From Chloroflexota bacterium (GTDB lineage Bacteria; Chloroflexota; Dehalococcoidia; UBA1151; TMED-70), in NCBI GenBank assembly GCA_002719425.1, contig PBHA01000004.1, forward strand, positions 152,981 to 216,980: a DNA stretch of 64,000 bases, read 5' to 3'. Numbering within the stretch: position 1 is the stretch's first letter; each line of letters begins with the position of its first letter. Both the position numbers and the translations under genes were made by a program. Below, piece after piece: positions 27,119 through 35,690 of the stretch. The notes under the pieces are model-generated. The model ran no database searches. It had not been told where the DNA came from and saw only the letters and a list, made by a program, of their open reading frames with translations.

Positions 27119-28176
27119 AGATTGGAAATAATAGCCTTTGTTACATCATCTGTGGAGGAATTTCCTCCTAAGTCAGGAGTTAGAGATTCTCCAACTTCCA
27201 AAACTTTTTTAACTGAATTCTCAAGTATTTCAGCACTATCATTTTCTCCCAAATGTCTTAACATTATTCCCGCAGTCAATATTTGTGCCATAGGATTTGC
27301 TAGTCCTTTTCCTGCGATGTCTGGAGCTGATCCGTGTGTAGGCTCAAACATTGAAGGACTTGATTTTGTAGGGTCAATATTACCGCTTGAGGCCAAACCC
27401 ATTGAACCTGTGATAATTGCTCCTATGTCAGTTAATATATCACCAAATAAATTACTAGCTACAACAACATCAAAATCTTGTGGTTTTCTTATAAAGTCCA
27501 TACATGCTGCATCAATCAATAATGAGTTAGTTGAAATCTCAGGATAATCTTTCTTAACTTCATCAAAAGTTCTATCCCATAATACCATTGAATAACCCTG
27601 AGCATTTGACTTTGTAATAGATGTAAGATGTTTATTTTTATTTCTTTCTATTGCTAATTCAAAAGCAAATCTAATTACTCTTTCACATCCTTTACGAGTA
27701 AAAACAGCACTTTGAACTGCCACTTCATCGGGGAAATTCATATATTGGAATCCACCAACATTTGCATATTCTCCCTCAGTATTTTCTCTAACCACAACGA
27801 AATCTACATCGTAAGGTTTAACATTTTTTAATGGAGTTTCAACTCCAGGATAAAGTACCGAAGGTCTTACACAAGCAAACTGATCAAAAGCTCTTCTTAT
27901 AGGAAGCAATAAACCATTCAATGTGATATGGTCTTGTATATCTGGATGCCCTACTGCTCCTAGAAAAATCGCATCATGATTTTCAAGTTGTTCTATACCA
28001 TCATCAGGCATCATTTTTCCATGTTTGAAGTAATATTCTGAACTCCAATCAAACTCTTTAAAATCAAATTCAAAACTCTTATTCTGTTGAAGTGCATTAA
28101 GTACCTCAATTGAACTTTTTACTACCTCTACTCCTATACCATCTCCAGGTATTACAGCGATCTTATAAGATTTCAT
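27115..28176 (-). CDS. tartrate / D-malate dehydrogenase-like decarboxylating dehydrogenase
   Basis: An isocitrate/isopropylmalate dehydrogenase-fold enzyme of 353 residues. IPGDGIGVEVV opens the protein; ITLNGLLLPIRRAFDQ and CVRPSVLYPGVETPL match the tartrate/D-malate subgroup (DmlA/TtuC) more closely than LeuB. VVRENTEGEY, the catalytic Lys in SITKSNAQGY, and ASNLFGDILTDIGA with the metal Asp residues are intact. Probable reaction: NAD-dependent oxidative decarboxylation of a 2-hydroxy diacid. A GGAG Shine-Dalgarno sits inside the end of the upstream gene, one base away. Confidence 0.85.
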   Translation of the reverse strand: MKSYKIAVIPGDGIGVEVVKSSIEVLNALQQNKSFEFDFKEFDWSSEYYFKHGKMMPDDGIEQLENHDAIFLGAVGHPDIQDHITLNGLLLPIRRAFDQFACVRPSVLYPGVETPLKNVKPYDVDFVVVRENTEGEYANVGGFQYMNFPDEVAVQSAVFTRKGCERVIRFAFELAIERNKNKHLTSITKSNAQGYSMVLWDRTFDEVKKDYPEISTNSLLIDAACMDFIRKPQDFDVVVASNLFGDILTDIGAIITGSMGLASSGNIDPTKSSPSMFEPTHGSAPDIAGKGLANPMAQILTAGIMLRHLGENDSAEILENSVKKVLEVGESLTPDLGGNSSTDDVTKAIISNL

Positions 28177-28177
28177 A

Positions 28178-29056
28178 TTATTCTCCTGATCTTTTTTCTA
28201 TTATTTGGATAATTCCAGCCATATCATCCATTTCTTTTCCTTCTTTTTTTAGTTCATCATAAAGTTCCTTTGAAGTTTCAATTAAAGGAAGGCTTAATGA
28301 TAGTTCTTTACCTAATTGATCTATTATATTTATATCCTTATGTATATTTCTGGCAGGAACTGAAGATCCTGTAAATTTTCTTTCTTTTATTATAGGAGCA
28401 GATCTTTCTAGCATCCTAGAAAAACCAAAGCTTACCATTAGTATTTCCATTGCTGAATCTATATCAATTTTTGTAGCATTTGTTAAAGCCAGAGCTTCGG
28501 CAGCAGCAGTAGTATGTACTGCAGTCAACAGTTGATTAATTAATTTCATTGCAGTCCCTGTACCATTATTACCCATATATTTTATTGTAGTTCCCATCAT
28601 CTTTAGGAAAGGTAAGGCAGTGTTATAAGCATTTTCATCTCCACCAATCATTATTGACAAAGTCCCATCATTTGCTCCAACAGGTCCTCCAGAAATGGGA
28701 CCATCAAGAAAATATGAACCCTTTTCTTTTGCAAAGTCATAGCATTTTTTTGATGTGGATATTCCTACTGTAGAATGATCAATTATTATTTTTTTATCAT
28801 TTGAAAATGAAAGAATTCCATTATTACCAGTAATAATTTCAAGAGATGTTTCTATATCTGGCAAGCAAGTCATAATTATTTCAGAATTACTCGAGAGTTC
28901 CTCTAAAGAGTATGCTGCTTTTGCACCCAACTTTTCCATATTCTTAATTTTTTCAGTACTTCTTGTGTAAACTGTAATCTCAGCTCCCTTATGAAGAAGG
29001 TTCTTTGCCATCCCTTGCCCCATATTCCCTAATCCAATAAAACCTATTTTTTTCAT
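28178..29056 (-). CDS. beta-hydroxyacid dehydrogenase (3-hydroxyisobutyrate / tartronate semialdehyde reductase family)
   Basis: A 292-residue NAD(P) enzyme. The Rossmann loop GFIGLGNMGQGMAKNL opens it; DGPISGGPVGANDGTL is the substrate-binding signature and GTAMKLINQLL holds the catalytic Lys. The family covers 3-hydroxyisobutyrate, tartronate semialdehyde and related substrates; in a cluster with tartrate-type dehydrogenase, tartronate semialdehyde or a similar C3-C4 hydroxyacid is a reasonable inference. GAGGGA precedes the ATG. Confidence 0.87.
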   Translation of the reverse strand: MKKIGFIGLGNMGQGMAKNLLHKGAEITVYTRSTEKIKNMEKLGAKAAYSLEELSSNSEIIMTCLPDIETSLEIITGNNGILSFSNDKKIIIDHSTVGISTSKKCYDFAKEKGSYFLDGPISGGPVGANDGTLSIMIGGDENAYNTALPFLKMMGTTIKYMGNNGTGTAMKLINQLLTAVHTTAAAEALALTNATKIDIDSAMEILMVSFGFSRMLERSAPIIKERKFTGSSVPARNIHKDINIIDQLGKELSLSLPLIETSKELYDELKKEGKEMDDMAGIIQIIEKRSGE

Positions 29057-29064
29057 CTATTCCC

Positions 29065-30006
29065 TCAATCTAATTTTGATTTAATATTGTTTATTAATTT
29101 TTTTATACTTTCATTTTTTACTTCGTGTGAATTAGCAGCATTATGAGGAGTAAGTATAACATTGCTTAAACTTTTTAGTCGGTTGTTTAATGATAGAGGT
29201 TCTTTTTCGAAAACATCTAAAGCAGCACCAGCGATTTTTCCGCTTATAAGTGAATCGTAGAGTGCTTTTTCATTAACTAATTTTCCTCTTGCTGTATTTA
29301 CTAAGATGGCATTGGATTTCATTATTGCAAATTGGTCAGTATCTATCAGATATTCTGTTTCTTGAACAATTCTAGTATGAAGGCTTATTACATCAGAGTT
29401 AGAAACTAAATAATTTAGATCTGAGACCTTAGCTATTTCTTGAAAACTTAGATTTCTAACTTTGTCTAATCTAAGTACAGGACTAATAATAATTTTCATT
29501 CCTAAGTTGTAGCCTATTCTTGCAACTTTTTCTCCTATCGCTCCTGCACCTATAATTCCTAAAGTTTTTCCTTCAAATAAGTCAACATCTATTGAAGGCC
29601 ATTCATTATTTCTAACTCTCCTGTCAAGCTCGGGTATCTTCTTAATAAGAGAAATCATTAATCCTATTGAATGTTCAGCAACGGAGTTTGTTAGTACATC
29701 AGGTATATTTGTAATTTCAATATTATTTCTTTTGGCAGAATCAACATCTATATGATCAAGAGCTATTCCAAAAACAGCAATATGACGCAATTGTGGTAAA
29801 TTTTCTAAAATATTATTATTAATTTTTGTGGTAGCTTTGGTTATTACAGCAGTATGCGCATTATTTAATCTTGAGATTATTTCTCTTGAATCTTTTGGCA
29901 ATGACTTAAAAACTTCTATTTCGTTGTTATCTTTTAGGTCATTGAATAATGAAGAATCATAAGTCACAACCTGAGGATCATCATCAACTATTACTATTTT
30001 TGACAT
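29065..30006 (-). CDS. D-2-hydroxyacid dehydrogenase
   Basis: A 313-residue NAD-dependent enzyme of the phosphoglycerate dehydrogenase/glyoxylate reductase type. The cofactor loop is GIIGAGAIGEKVARIG (about residue 145), the substrate Arg lies in NTARGKLVNE, and the catalytic His in LTPHNAANS with a Glu in FEKEP. It is the first gene of a four-gene minus-strand operon and starts opposite the corrinoid operon across 65 bases. The exact acid is unknown. Confidence 0.87.
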   Translation of the reverse strand: MSKIVIVDDDPQVVTYDSSLFNDLKDNNEIEVFKSLPKDSREIISRLNNAHTAVITKATTKINNNILENLPQLRHIAVFGIALDHIDVDSAKRNNIEITNIPDVLTNSVAEHSIGLMISLIKKIPELDRRVRNNEWPSIDVDLFEGKTLGIIGAGAIGEKVARIGYNLGMKIIISPVLRLDKVRNLSFQEIAKVSDLNYLVSNSDVISLHTRIVQETEYLIDTDQFAIMKSNAILVNTARGKLVNEKALYDSLISGKIAGAALDVFEKEPLSLNNRLKSLSNVILTPHNAANSHEVKNESIKKLINNIKSKLD

Positions 30007-30033
30007 AAATAAAAAAACTCCAATAAAATTTCT

Positions 30034-30041
30034 ATTATAAT
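30034..30041. promoter_or_regulatory. palindromic -10 candidate between divergent operons
   Basis: ATTATAAT is its own reverse complement, so it reads TATAAT on both strands in the 65-base gap between the hydroxyacid operon and the corrinoid operon. It could serve as a -10 box for both. No convincing -35 was found in either direction, and the AT-rich background weakens the call. Confidence 0.3.
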
Positions 30042-30071
30042 GTTCTTATCACCTATAAAAAACATTATTCA

Positions 30072-30404
30072 ATGTCTACATATAAAATTTTATATTGGAA
30101 AGAGATTCCAACCCAGTTAAAATATAAAGATGATAATGGAGATGAAATTTCATATCCACTTAGTCTCATATTTCAGACCACTATCGATGCAATTGCAATG
30201 CATGACGGATCAATTGAAAGTGGGGATTATTTAGATGCTTGGGAATGGGGTCCAGACATTGTTACAAAGTTGGATCCTAAAGAAATAATAGAAAGTTTTG
30301 ACCAAAACATACCTAAATCATTTATTAATAAATTAAAAAAACTACACGATGAAGGGAAAAGATCAGGGCTTCCTGGATCTATAGATACATGGTTCAAAAA
30401 TTAA
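30072..30404 (+). CDS. virulence-factor-domain protein (PF13769-like), first gene of corrinoid operon
   Basis: A 110-residue protein whose opening ILYWKEIPTQLKYKDDNG and following TIDAIAMHDG...YLDAWEWG match my memory of the misnamed virulence factor domain (PF13769), a small domain of unknown biochemistry found beside corrinoid and methyltetrahydrofolate genes in other bacteria. No cysteine, signal or membrane segment. It overlaps the homocysteine methyltransferase start by 16 bases, so the two are tightly coupled. Role in methyl transfer is inferred from position only. Confidence 0.65.
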   Translation: MSTYKILYWKEIPTQLKYKDDNGDEISYPLSLIFQTTIDAIAMHDGSIESGDYLDAWEWGPDIVTKLDPKEIIESFDQNIPKSFINKLKKLHDEGKRSGLPGSIDTWFKN

Positions 30405-31312
30405 AAGACTCCTCAAATAGGATACTTCAAGAGATTAATAATGGAAAAATATTTTTGTTGGATGCAGCTACAGGTACCTACTTACAAAATAATGGTTTAG
30501 AACCTGGAGGATGCCCAGAATTAATGAATATAGAGTCCCCTGAAATTATTTCTAAAATGGCTCGAACCTACTTTTCAAACGGTAGTGATATAGTGCTAAC
30601 AAACACTTTTGGTGGTAATTATTACAGGCTAAAACATTATGGATTAGAAAATAAAGTTATAGAAATTAACAAACTAGCTGCAAAAATTGCAAAAAATGCC
30701 TCAAAAGATTATGAAAATAAGTATGTGTTCGGATCTATTGGACCTACTGGAGAATTCATTGAACCATTGGGAAATGTTTCAGAGTCAGAAATGTATGACT
30801 GTTTATATGATCAAATGCTAGGTTTGTATGAAGGTGGAGTTGATGGGTTCGTTATAGAAACTCAAATTGCAACTGAAGAAACATTACTAGCACTTAAAGT
30901 AGCAAAAGAAAATTTCAACTTAATAAACATTGTTTCTTTTGTTTATGACAAAGGTCCTAAAGGTTATTTTACAATGTTCGGCTTATCCCCAAAAGAAAGT
31001 ATTGAAAAGTTTTTTGATTCAGGTGCTGATATTGTTGGTACAAACTGTGGTAACGGTTCTGAAAGAATGATAGAGATAATGCAAGAATTTAGAACTGAGA
31101 CAAAAAAACCAATCCTTGTTCAAGCTAATGCAGGTATTCCAATAATTAAGAAAAACGATATAATTTACCCAGAAACTCCAGAATTTATGATGGAGCAATA
31201 TAAAAAACTTATAGATTTAGATGTAAGTATTTTAGGAGGATGTTGTGGTACAAATGAAAAGCATATTTTTGAATTTTCAAAAATAATAAGGAGTCACAAT
31301 GAAAGTATCTGA
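30389..31312 (+). CDS. homocysteine S-methyltransferase-family protein
   Basis: A 307-residue zinc methyltransferase barrel. The three zinc-binding cysteines are present: C220 in GTNCGNG and C285/C286 in GGCCGT. The N-terminus LLDAATGTYLQNNG and TNTFGGNYYRL are the Hcy-binding signature. Members methylate homocysteine from betaine, S-methylmethionine or methyl-corrinoid, or use other thiols. In this operon it could move a methyl group to or from the corrinoid protein, but no MetH-type folate domain is fused. The overlap with the preceding gene suggests translational coupling. Confidence 0.85.
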   Translation: MVQKLKDSSNRILQEINNGKIFLLDAATGTYLQNNGLEPGGCPELMNIESPEIISKMARTYFSNGSDIVLTNTFGGNYYRLKHYGLENKVIEINKLAAKIAKNASKDYENKYVFGSIGPTGEFIEPLGNVSESEMYDCLYDQMLGLYEGGVDGFVIETQIATEETLLALKVAKENFNLINIVSFVYDKGPKGYFTMFGLSPKESIEKFFDSGADIVGTNCGNGSERMIEIMQEFRTETKKPILVQANAGIPIIKKNDIIYPETPEFMMEQYKKLIDLDVSILGGCCGTNEKHIFEFSKIIRSHNESI

Positions 31313-31943
31313 AGTTAAGAAAAAATTTGGTAAATGTCTTGAACTTGTATCAATGGATCCTAATTTCCATGATGTTAGTGTTGGTCTTTTTGTAAAAAAT
31401 GATATATTAACTGTTTGGTCTTATAGTAGAAAAGATCAGATCAATAAGAGATTAAATTCAATTAGAGATAAAATGATTGAATTTGGGGGGTTAAAGAATT
31501 TAGATTCTGACTTTCAAATGGAAATTCCACAGGGAGCATTAATTGAAAGACCTCTTAAATTTTTATTTTCTCAATGTGTGGAAATGCCGCCAGATAAAAA
31601 ACCTGAAACAGGTCCAATTACTGCCAAAGATAATAAAACAAAGTTATCTTTTATTGTTAATGGATCAACTAAAGAGGGCAAATATATATATACAGTATCG
31701 GCTGAAGGTGAGCACGAAAAACCTGGATTACGTATCAGAGCTGTTGTGGGTGGTTTTATAAAATATGGAGAGTGTGTTAGAAATGATGTAGATTCTTTCT
31801 GCTTTCCTGATAATAAATCTCATGATGAGTATGTTAGAGTTTTATTACCCTATGCTAGAAATATAAGTGCCGTAGAACAAATGCTCGAGGCAAATGATCA
31901 GGCTGGTCAAATGACAACACAATCGTTAGGTTTTTCACAGTAA
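31299..31943 (+). CDS. protein of unknown function in corrinoid operon (214 aa)
   Basis: Not recognised. It is soluble-looking, alpha/beta, with a middle stretch QMEIPQGALIERPLKFLFSQ, a beta-rich KYIYTVSAEGEHEKPGLR and a C-terminal SFCFPDNKSHDEYVRVLLPYAR. No membrane segment or classic metal cluster. An AAGGAG Shine-Dalgarno lies within the last codons of the homocysteine methyltransferase gene, with the ATG just before its stop, and the UroD-type gene follows 11 bases later, so it is a core member of the operon. A regulatory or substrate-binding role is only a guess. Confidence 0.8.
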   Translation: MKVSEVKKKFGKCLELVSMDPNFHDVSVGLFVKNDILTVWSYSRKDQINKRLNSIRDKMIEFGGLKNLDSDFQMEIPQGALIERPLKFLFSQCVEMPPDKKPETGPITAKDNKTKLSFIVNGSTKEGKYIYTVSAEGEHEKPGLRIRAVVGGFIKYGECVRNDVDSFCFPDNKSHDEYVRVLLPYARNISAVEQMLEANDQAGQMTTQSLGFSQ

Positions 31944-31954
31944 AAGGAATCATT

Positions 31955-32983
31955 ATGAAAAAAATGACAAAAAAAGAAAGAGTTCTTGCTGCTTTAAATA
32001 GAAAAGAGGTTGATAGACCTCCTATAGCTAATCCAACTTCAGTTGCTACAGTAGAAATGATGGATCTTGTGGATGCTCCGTTTCCTGATGCATGTAGATC
32101 TGCTGAATTAAATGCAAGGCTAGCGGCAACGGAGATTACTGAATTTGATTTTGATGCAATTGCTCCTTATTTTTCGATTATTCAAGAATCCAGTGCAATA
32201 GGATGTGAAATGCAATGGGAACAAAAAGATAATTGGCCAACCGTTAGAATGAGTAATCCTATTTGGAAAACTTCAGAAGATATAAAAGTCCCATCAGACT
32301 TTTTAGATCACCCTGACGTTAAGGTAATTATTGATTCAATAAAAATATTAAAAAAAGAATTTGGCGATGATGTCCCTATAATTGGAAAGACTATGGGACC
32401 ATGGACTTTAGCATATCATGTTTTTGGCGTAGAAACTTTTTTGTTAGGTTCAGTTGATGACCCCGATGAAACCGTAAGATCTTTAGAAAAATTAAAGGAA
32501 TTTACGTATCTTTTCGGTGAGGCTCAGGTTGACGCAGGAGCTGATGTTTTGACCGTTCCAGACCACGCTACAGGTGACTTAGTATCTGGTCAATATTATC
32601 AGAAATTTTTACAAGATATACATTCAGAAATGGCTGAAAAATTTACAGTTCCTTTAATTCTTCATATATGTGGAAGAACTGTAGACCGAATGCCATATAT
32701 AGCAGAAACAGGGATGCATGCTTTTCATTTTGATTCGAAAAATTCACCCCAAGAAGCAATGGACGCAGTTGATAATAAAATTGCTCTAGTAGGAAATATA
32801 AACAATCCTGAAACTTTGTACTCTAAAGATACAGATGATGTAAAGAAAGAGGTTTTTGAATGTTTGAATGCGGGAGTCCAGTTAATAGCTCCAGAATGCG
32901 CTATCCCATTAAAGACCAAAGCTGAAAATTTAGTCGCAATTAACGAAGGAATCTCTGATTGGTTAGCAGAAACTAGATCTTAG
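31955..32983 (+). CDS. uroporphyrinogen decarboxylase-fold methyltransferase (MtaA/MtbA type)
   Basis: The UroD fold is shared by haem enzymes and by corrinoid:thiol methyltransferases. Here the zinc ligands of the methyltransferase group are visible: H237 and C239 in LHICGR and C315 in APECAIPL. The opening TKKERVLAALNRKEVDRPP is typical. The residues point to methyl transfer between the operon's corrinoid protein and a thiol or other acceptor, not haem synthesis. Length 342. The acceptor is unknown (coenzyme M is not expected in bacteria of this kind). Confidence 0.87.
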   Translation: MKKMTKKERVLAALNRKEVDRPPIANPTSVATVEMMDLVDAPFPDACRSAELNARLAATEITEFDFDAIAPYFSIIQESSAIGCEMQWEQKDNWPTVRMSNPIWKTSEDIKVPSDFLDHPDVKVIIDSIKILKKEFGDDVPIIGKTMGPWTLAYHVFGVETFLLGSVDDPDETVRSLEKLKEFTYLFGEAQVDAGADVLTVPDHATGDLVSGQYYQKFLQDIHSEMAEKFTVPLILHICGRTVDRMPYIAETGMHAFHFDSKNSPQEAMDAVDNKIALVGNINNPETLYSKDTDDVKKEVFECLNAGVQLIAPECAIPLKTKAENLVAINEGISDWLAETRS

Positions 32984-33036
32984 ATTTGATAGAATGATTT
33001 TAGAGTAAAAATATAATCAACAAATCAGGAAATGCT

Positions 33037-33780
33037 ATGTTCAAGCACGAAGGTCTTTCTAAAGAATTTGAATGGGTAACCAAAGAGAGTGAAAAAAAAC
33101 ATATTGGTGAATCAATATCCAAAACAAGTTTTGAAATGCAAGAAATTGCATACTCATTAATAATTGGTGATAATGATTCTGTTGATCTCTTAACAAAAAA
33201 ATCTTTAGAAAGTGGAATTACTGCGAACGAAATTTTAGATGATGGTCTATTGAACGGTATGGCAATTGTTGGTGTCAAGTTTAGAGATAATGTTATCTTT
33301 GTACCTGAAGTTCTAATATCTGCAAGAGCTATGAAAGCTGGTATGGCACACATCGAACCTATTCTTTCTGAATCTGGAATTGAACCGCAAGGAACAGTTC
33401 TTATGGGTACGGTTAAGGGAGATCTTCATGATATAGGTAAAAATTTGTGCATAATGATGCTCAGAGGAGCAGGGTTTACTGTTCATGATCTTGGTGTAGA
33501 TACATCCCCAGAGGATTTTGCTGAAGGTTTTGAGGAATTTGAACCTCATGTAGTTGGAATGTCTGCATTGCTTACCACAACTATGCCAAATATGGGTAGG
33601 ACAATACAGTATTTTGAAGACATGGGATTACGAGATGAAGTAAGAATGATGGTGGGAGGAGCTCCTGTTACCCAAGAGTTCGCGGATGAAATGGGTGCTG
33701 ATGCATATGGAGAAAGTGCTGTTGATGCTGTTGAAAGGGCCAAAGAATTAGTTGTTCTTCTTAAGGATCTAAAGAGTTAG
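33037..33780 (+). CDS. corrinoid (B12-binding) methyl-carrier protein
   Basis: A 247-residue methyl carrier. Residues about 30-115 form the helical cap domain (B12-binding 2), and the Rossmann B12 domain follows with the cobalt-ligand motif D129-x-H131-x-x-G134 in KGDLHDIGKN. SALLTTTMPNM and GGAPVTQEFADEMGADAYGE match the rest of the cobalamin fold. Similar to MtaC/MtbC/MttC carriers. It sits between the zinc methyltransferase and the reactivator, separated by only 53 bases upstream and 7 downstream; AGGA precedes the ATG. Confidence 0.94.
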   Translation: MFKHEGLSKEFEWVTKESEKKHIGESISKTSFEMQEIAYSLIIGDNDSVDLLTKKSLESGITANEILDDGLLNGMAIVGVKFRDNVIFVPEVLISARAMKAGMAHIEPILSESGIEPQGTVLMGTVKGDLHDIGKNLCIMMLRGAGFTVHDLGVDTSPEDFAEGFEEFEPHVVGMSALLTTTMPNMGRTIQYFEDMGLRDEVRMMVGGAPVTQEFADEMGADAYGESAVDAVERAKELVVLLKDLKS

Positions 33781-33787
33781 ATTAATA

Positions 33788-34069
33788 ATGACTTATAGAG
33801 AGTCAAATTCGAATAAAGATAAATTACAAAAGAGTCTAGATAATTTATATGATATATTCAAAGATATTTCCGTACACGCTGATGAATTAAGCAAGAGCAG
33901 GTGCCCTTATAAAAATGCCCAAAATTTATGCACAGCTACCTTTTTTTGTAAAAACCAAAAATATACAGAAAAGCATATAGAAATCCCTGTATGTACAGGT
34001 TCTCATAAATTAGATTATAGACCAGCATGGCAGGTAGATAAGCCCATTAAAAAAAATGAGCAATTATAA
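33788..34069 (+). CDS. small four-cysteine protein of unknown function (93 aa)
   Basis: Not recognised. A helical N-terminus is followed by four cysteines, C39-x8-C48-x5-C54-x14-C69, in RCPYKNAQNLC, FFCKN and IPVCTGSH, which could hold an Fe-S cluster or zinc. The gene lies between the corrinoid protein and the reactivator, overlapping the latter by 14 bases. That placement suggests an electron carrier or adaptor for cobalamin reduction, but nothing in the sequence proves it. Confidence 0.8.
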   Translation: MTYRESNSNKDKLQKSLDNLYDIFKDISVHADELSKSRCPYKNAQNLCTATFFCKNQKYTEKHIEIPVCTGSHKLDYRPAWQVDKPIKKNEQL

Positions 34070-35687
34070 ATTTATACACGAAAACGAGTCAATTGAATTA
34101 TCTCAAGATAAATCACTTTTTGACTTGGCTGATCAGGTCAAAATGAGAATTCCTACATCTTGTAGAAGAGTTGGTGATTGTCATGAATGCATAGTTGAAG
34201 TGTCCCAAGGATTAGAAAATTTATCAGAACCCTCAGACCATGAAACTTTTTTGACTGAACCTTACAGATTAGCTTGTCAATCAAAACTAGTAGCTCTGAA
34301 AAGCGATATTAGTTTTACTCCAAGAAAAAGAGATAGAAAGATCTTAACAAATTTCAGTGGGACTAATCAACATGAGATTGATCATAATTATATCTATAAA
34401 AACGACTCACTAATCTTAAAAACAGCTAGTGAAGAAAAGATAATATCAAAATCAAAAAATTTTTATGGTTTAGCCATAGATATTGGAACTACAACAGTTG
34501 CAATTAACTTAGTTGATCTTGATAATGGAAAAATAATTATAACCTCTTCTTTTGAAAATCCTCAAATATTTGGTGGATCTGATGTAATGAACCGTATTTC
34601 TTATGATTCATCAAAATTTAAAGGCGAGTTATCAAAGTCAATAATTTCTTCTATTAATTTTGAAATAGGGGAATATGTGAAAAAAATAAAGATTAGAAGA
34701 AATGAAATTGTAGAAGTTGTTATTGTTGGAAATTCTACTATGAGAGATTTATTTTTTGACTTAAATGTTGAATCTATAGGAGTAAGACCTTATAAATCAA
34801 TAATAGAATTAGATTATATTGATAAAAAAGTTGATTCTACAGAAATTTCTAAGTTTGCAAAAGATATAAATCTTAGAATAAATCCTAACGCAATTGTCTA
34901 TAGTCCCCCTTTAATAGCTTCTCATATTGGATCAGATGTATCAGCAGGTCTAATATCTACAGATTTTTTTGAAAATAGTAATTTGAAAATGTTAATTGAT
35001 ATAGGAACAAATACAGAAGTAGTTTTAGGAACTCCTGGCAAAATGCTTGCTGCCTCATGCCCTGCTGGTCCAGCTTTTGAGGGTGGAGAAATTACTTATG
35101 GAATGCCTGGATATACTGGAGCAGTTGAAAAAGTTGATATATGTAAAAATAAGTTTACATATAAAACAATTGGAGACGCTGATGCTACAGGAATATGTGG
35201 TTCTGGGTTAATAGATTTTTTATCTGTACTTGTTGAAAATAAACTAATGAATCCTCTTGGGAAGTTTACATCTGACGAAGATAAAATGTTTTTAGATAAT
35301 GATCAAAAAATTAATTTATCTAGAAAAGATGTTTCTAGTTTAGCTCAAGCAAAAGCTGCTAATGTTTGTGGCCAGGCTTTAGTTATAAAAGATTTTGGAA
35401 AAAATATTTTAGATATAGAAAATGTTTATTTAGCCGGAGGATTTGCTAATTACATAGATATTAAAAATGCTATAAATATTGGATTTATACTAGACTTTCC
35501 TTTAGAAAAGATAAAAAAAATAGGAAATTCAGCTTTAGAAGGTGCTACAAAGTTATTATTATCAAATAAACTTAGAAAAAATCTAGTGGAATATGTTAGT
35601 AATATTGACCACCTGGAACTAGAAACAAAATCAGATTTTTTTGATTATTTTGTTGAAGGTTGCCAATTCAAGAAGATCTCTATATAA
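34056..35687 (+). CDS. ferredoxin-ASKHA corrinoid reactivation protein (RACo/RamA-like)
   Basis: Uses ATP and a low-potential electron to reduce inactive Co(II) back to Co(I). The N-terminal 2Fe-2S domain has C36-x5-C42-x2-C45 and C74, plant-ferredoxin style. The ASKHA nucleotide domain follows with GLAIDIGTTTVAINLVD (about 147) and LIDIGTNTEVVLG (about 312), plus GPAFEGGEITYGM, as in DUF4445 proteins. Its 543 residues are a little shorter than RACo. Being in the operon, it presumably reactivates the corrinoid protein two genes upstream. Confidence 0.93.
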   Translation: MSNYKFIHENESIELSQDKSLFDLADQVKMRIPTSCRRVGDCHECIVEVSQGLENLSEPSDHETFLTEPYRLACQSKLVALKSDISFTPRKRDRKILTNFSGTNQHEIDHNYIYKNDSLILKTASEEKIISKSKNFYGLAIDIGTTTVAINLVDLDNGKIIITSSFENPQIFGGSDVMNRISYDSSKFKGELSKSIISSINFEIGEYVKKIKIRRNEIVEVVIVGNSTMRDLFFDLNVESIGVRPYKSIIELDYIDKKVDSTEISKFAKDINLRINPNAIVYSPPLIASHIGSDVSAGLISTDFFENSNLKMLIDIGTNTEVVLGTPGKMLAASCPAGPAFEGGEITYGMPGYTGAVEKVDICKNKFTYKTIGDADATGICGSGLIDFLSVLVENKLMNPLGKFTSDEDKMFLDNDQKINLSRKDVSSLAQAKAANVCGQALVIKDFGKNILDIENVYLAGGFANYIDIKNAINIGFILDFPLEKIKKIGNSALEGATKLLLSNKLRKNLVEYVSNIDHLELETKSDFFDYFVEGCQFKKISI

Positions 35688-35690
35688 ATT

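Noticed and set aside
27122..27547. 141-residue plus-strand ORF antisense to the tartrate-type dehydrogenase
   Set aside because: It is fully inside a well-supported gene on the other strand and has a low-complexity, serine-rich translation.
30007..30071. Cobalamin riboswitch upstream of the corrinoid operon
   Set aside because: The gap is only 65 bases, too short for a B12 box and aptamer.
31955..32983. Haem-pathway uroporphyrinogen decarboxylase (hemE)
   Set aside because: It carries the H-x-C and distant Cys of zinc methyltransferases and lies in a corrinoid operon, with no other haem genes.
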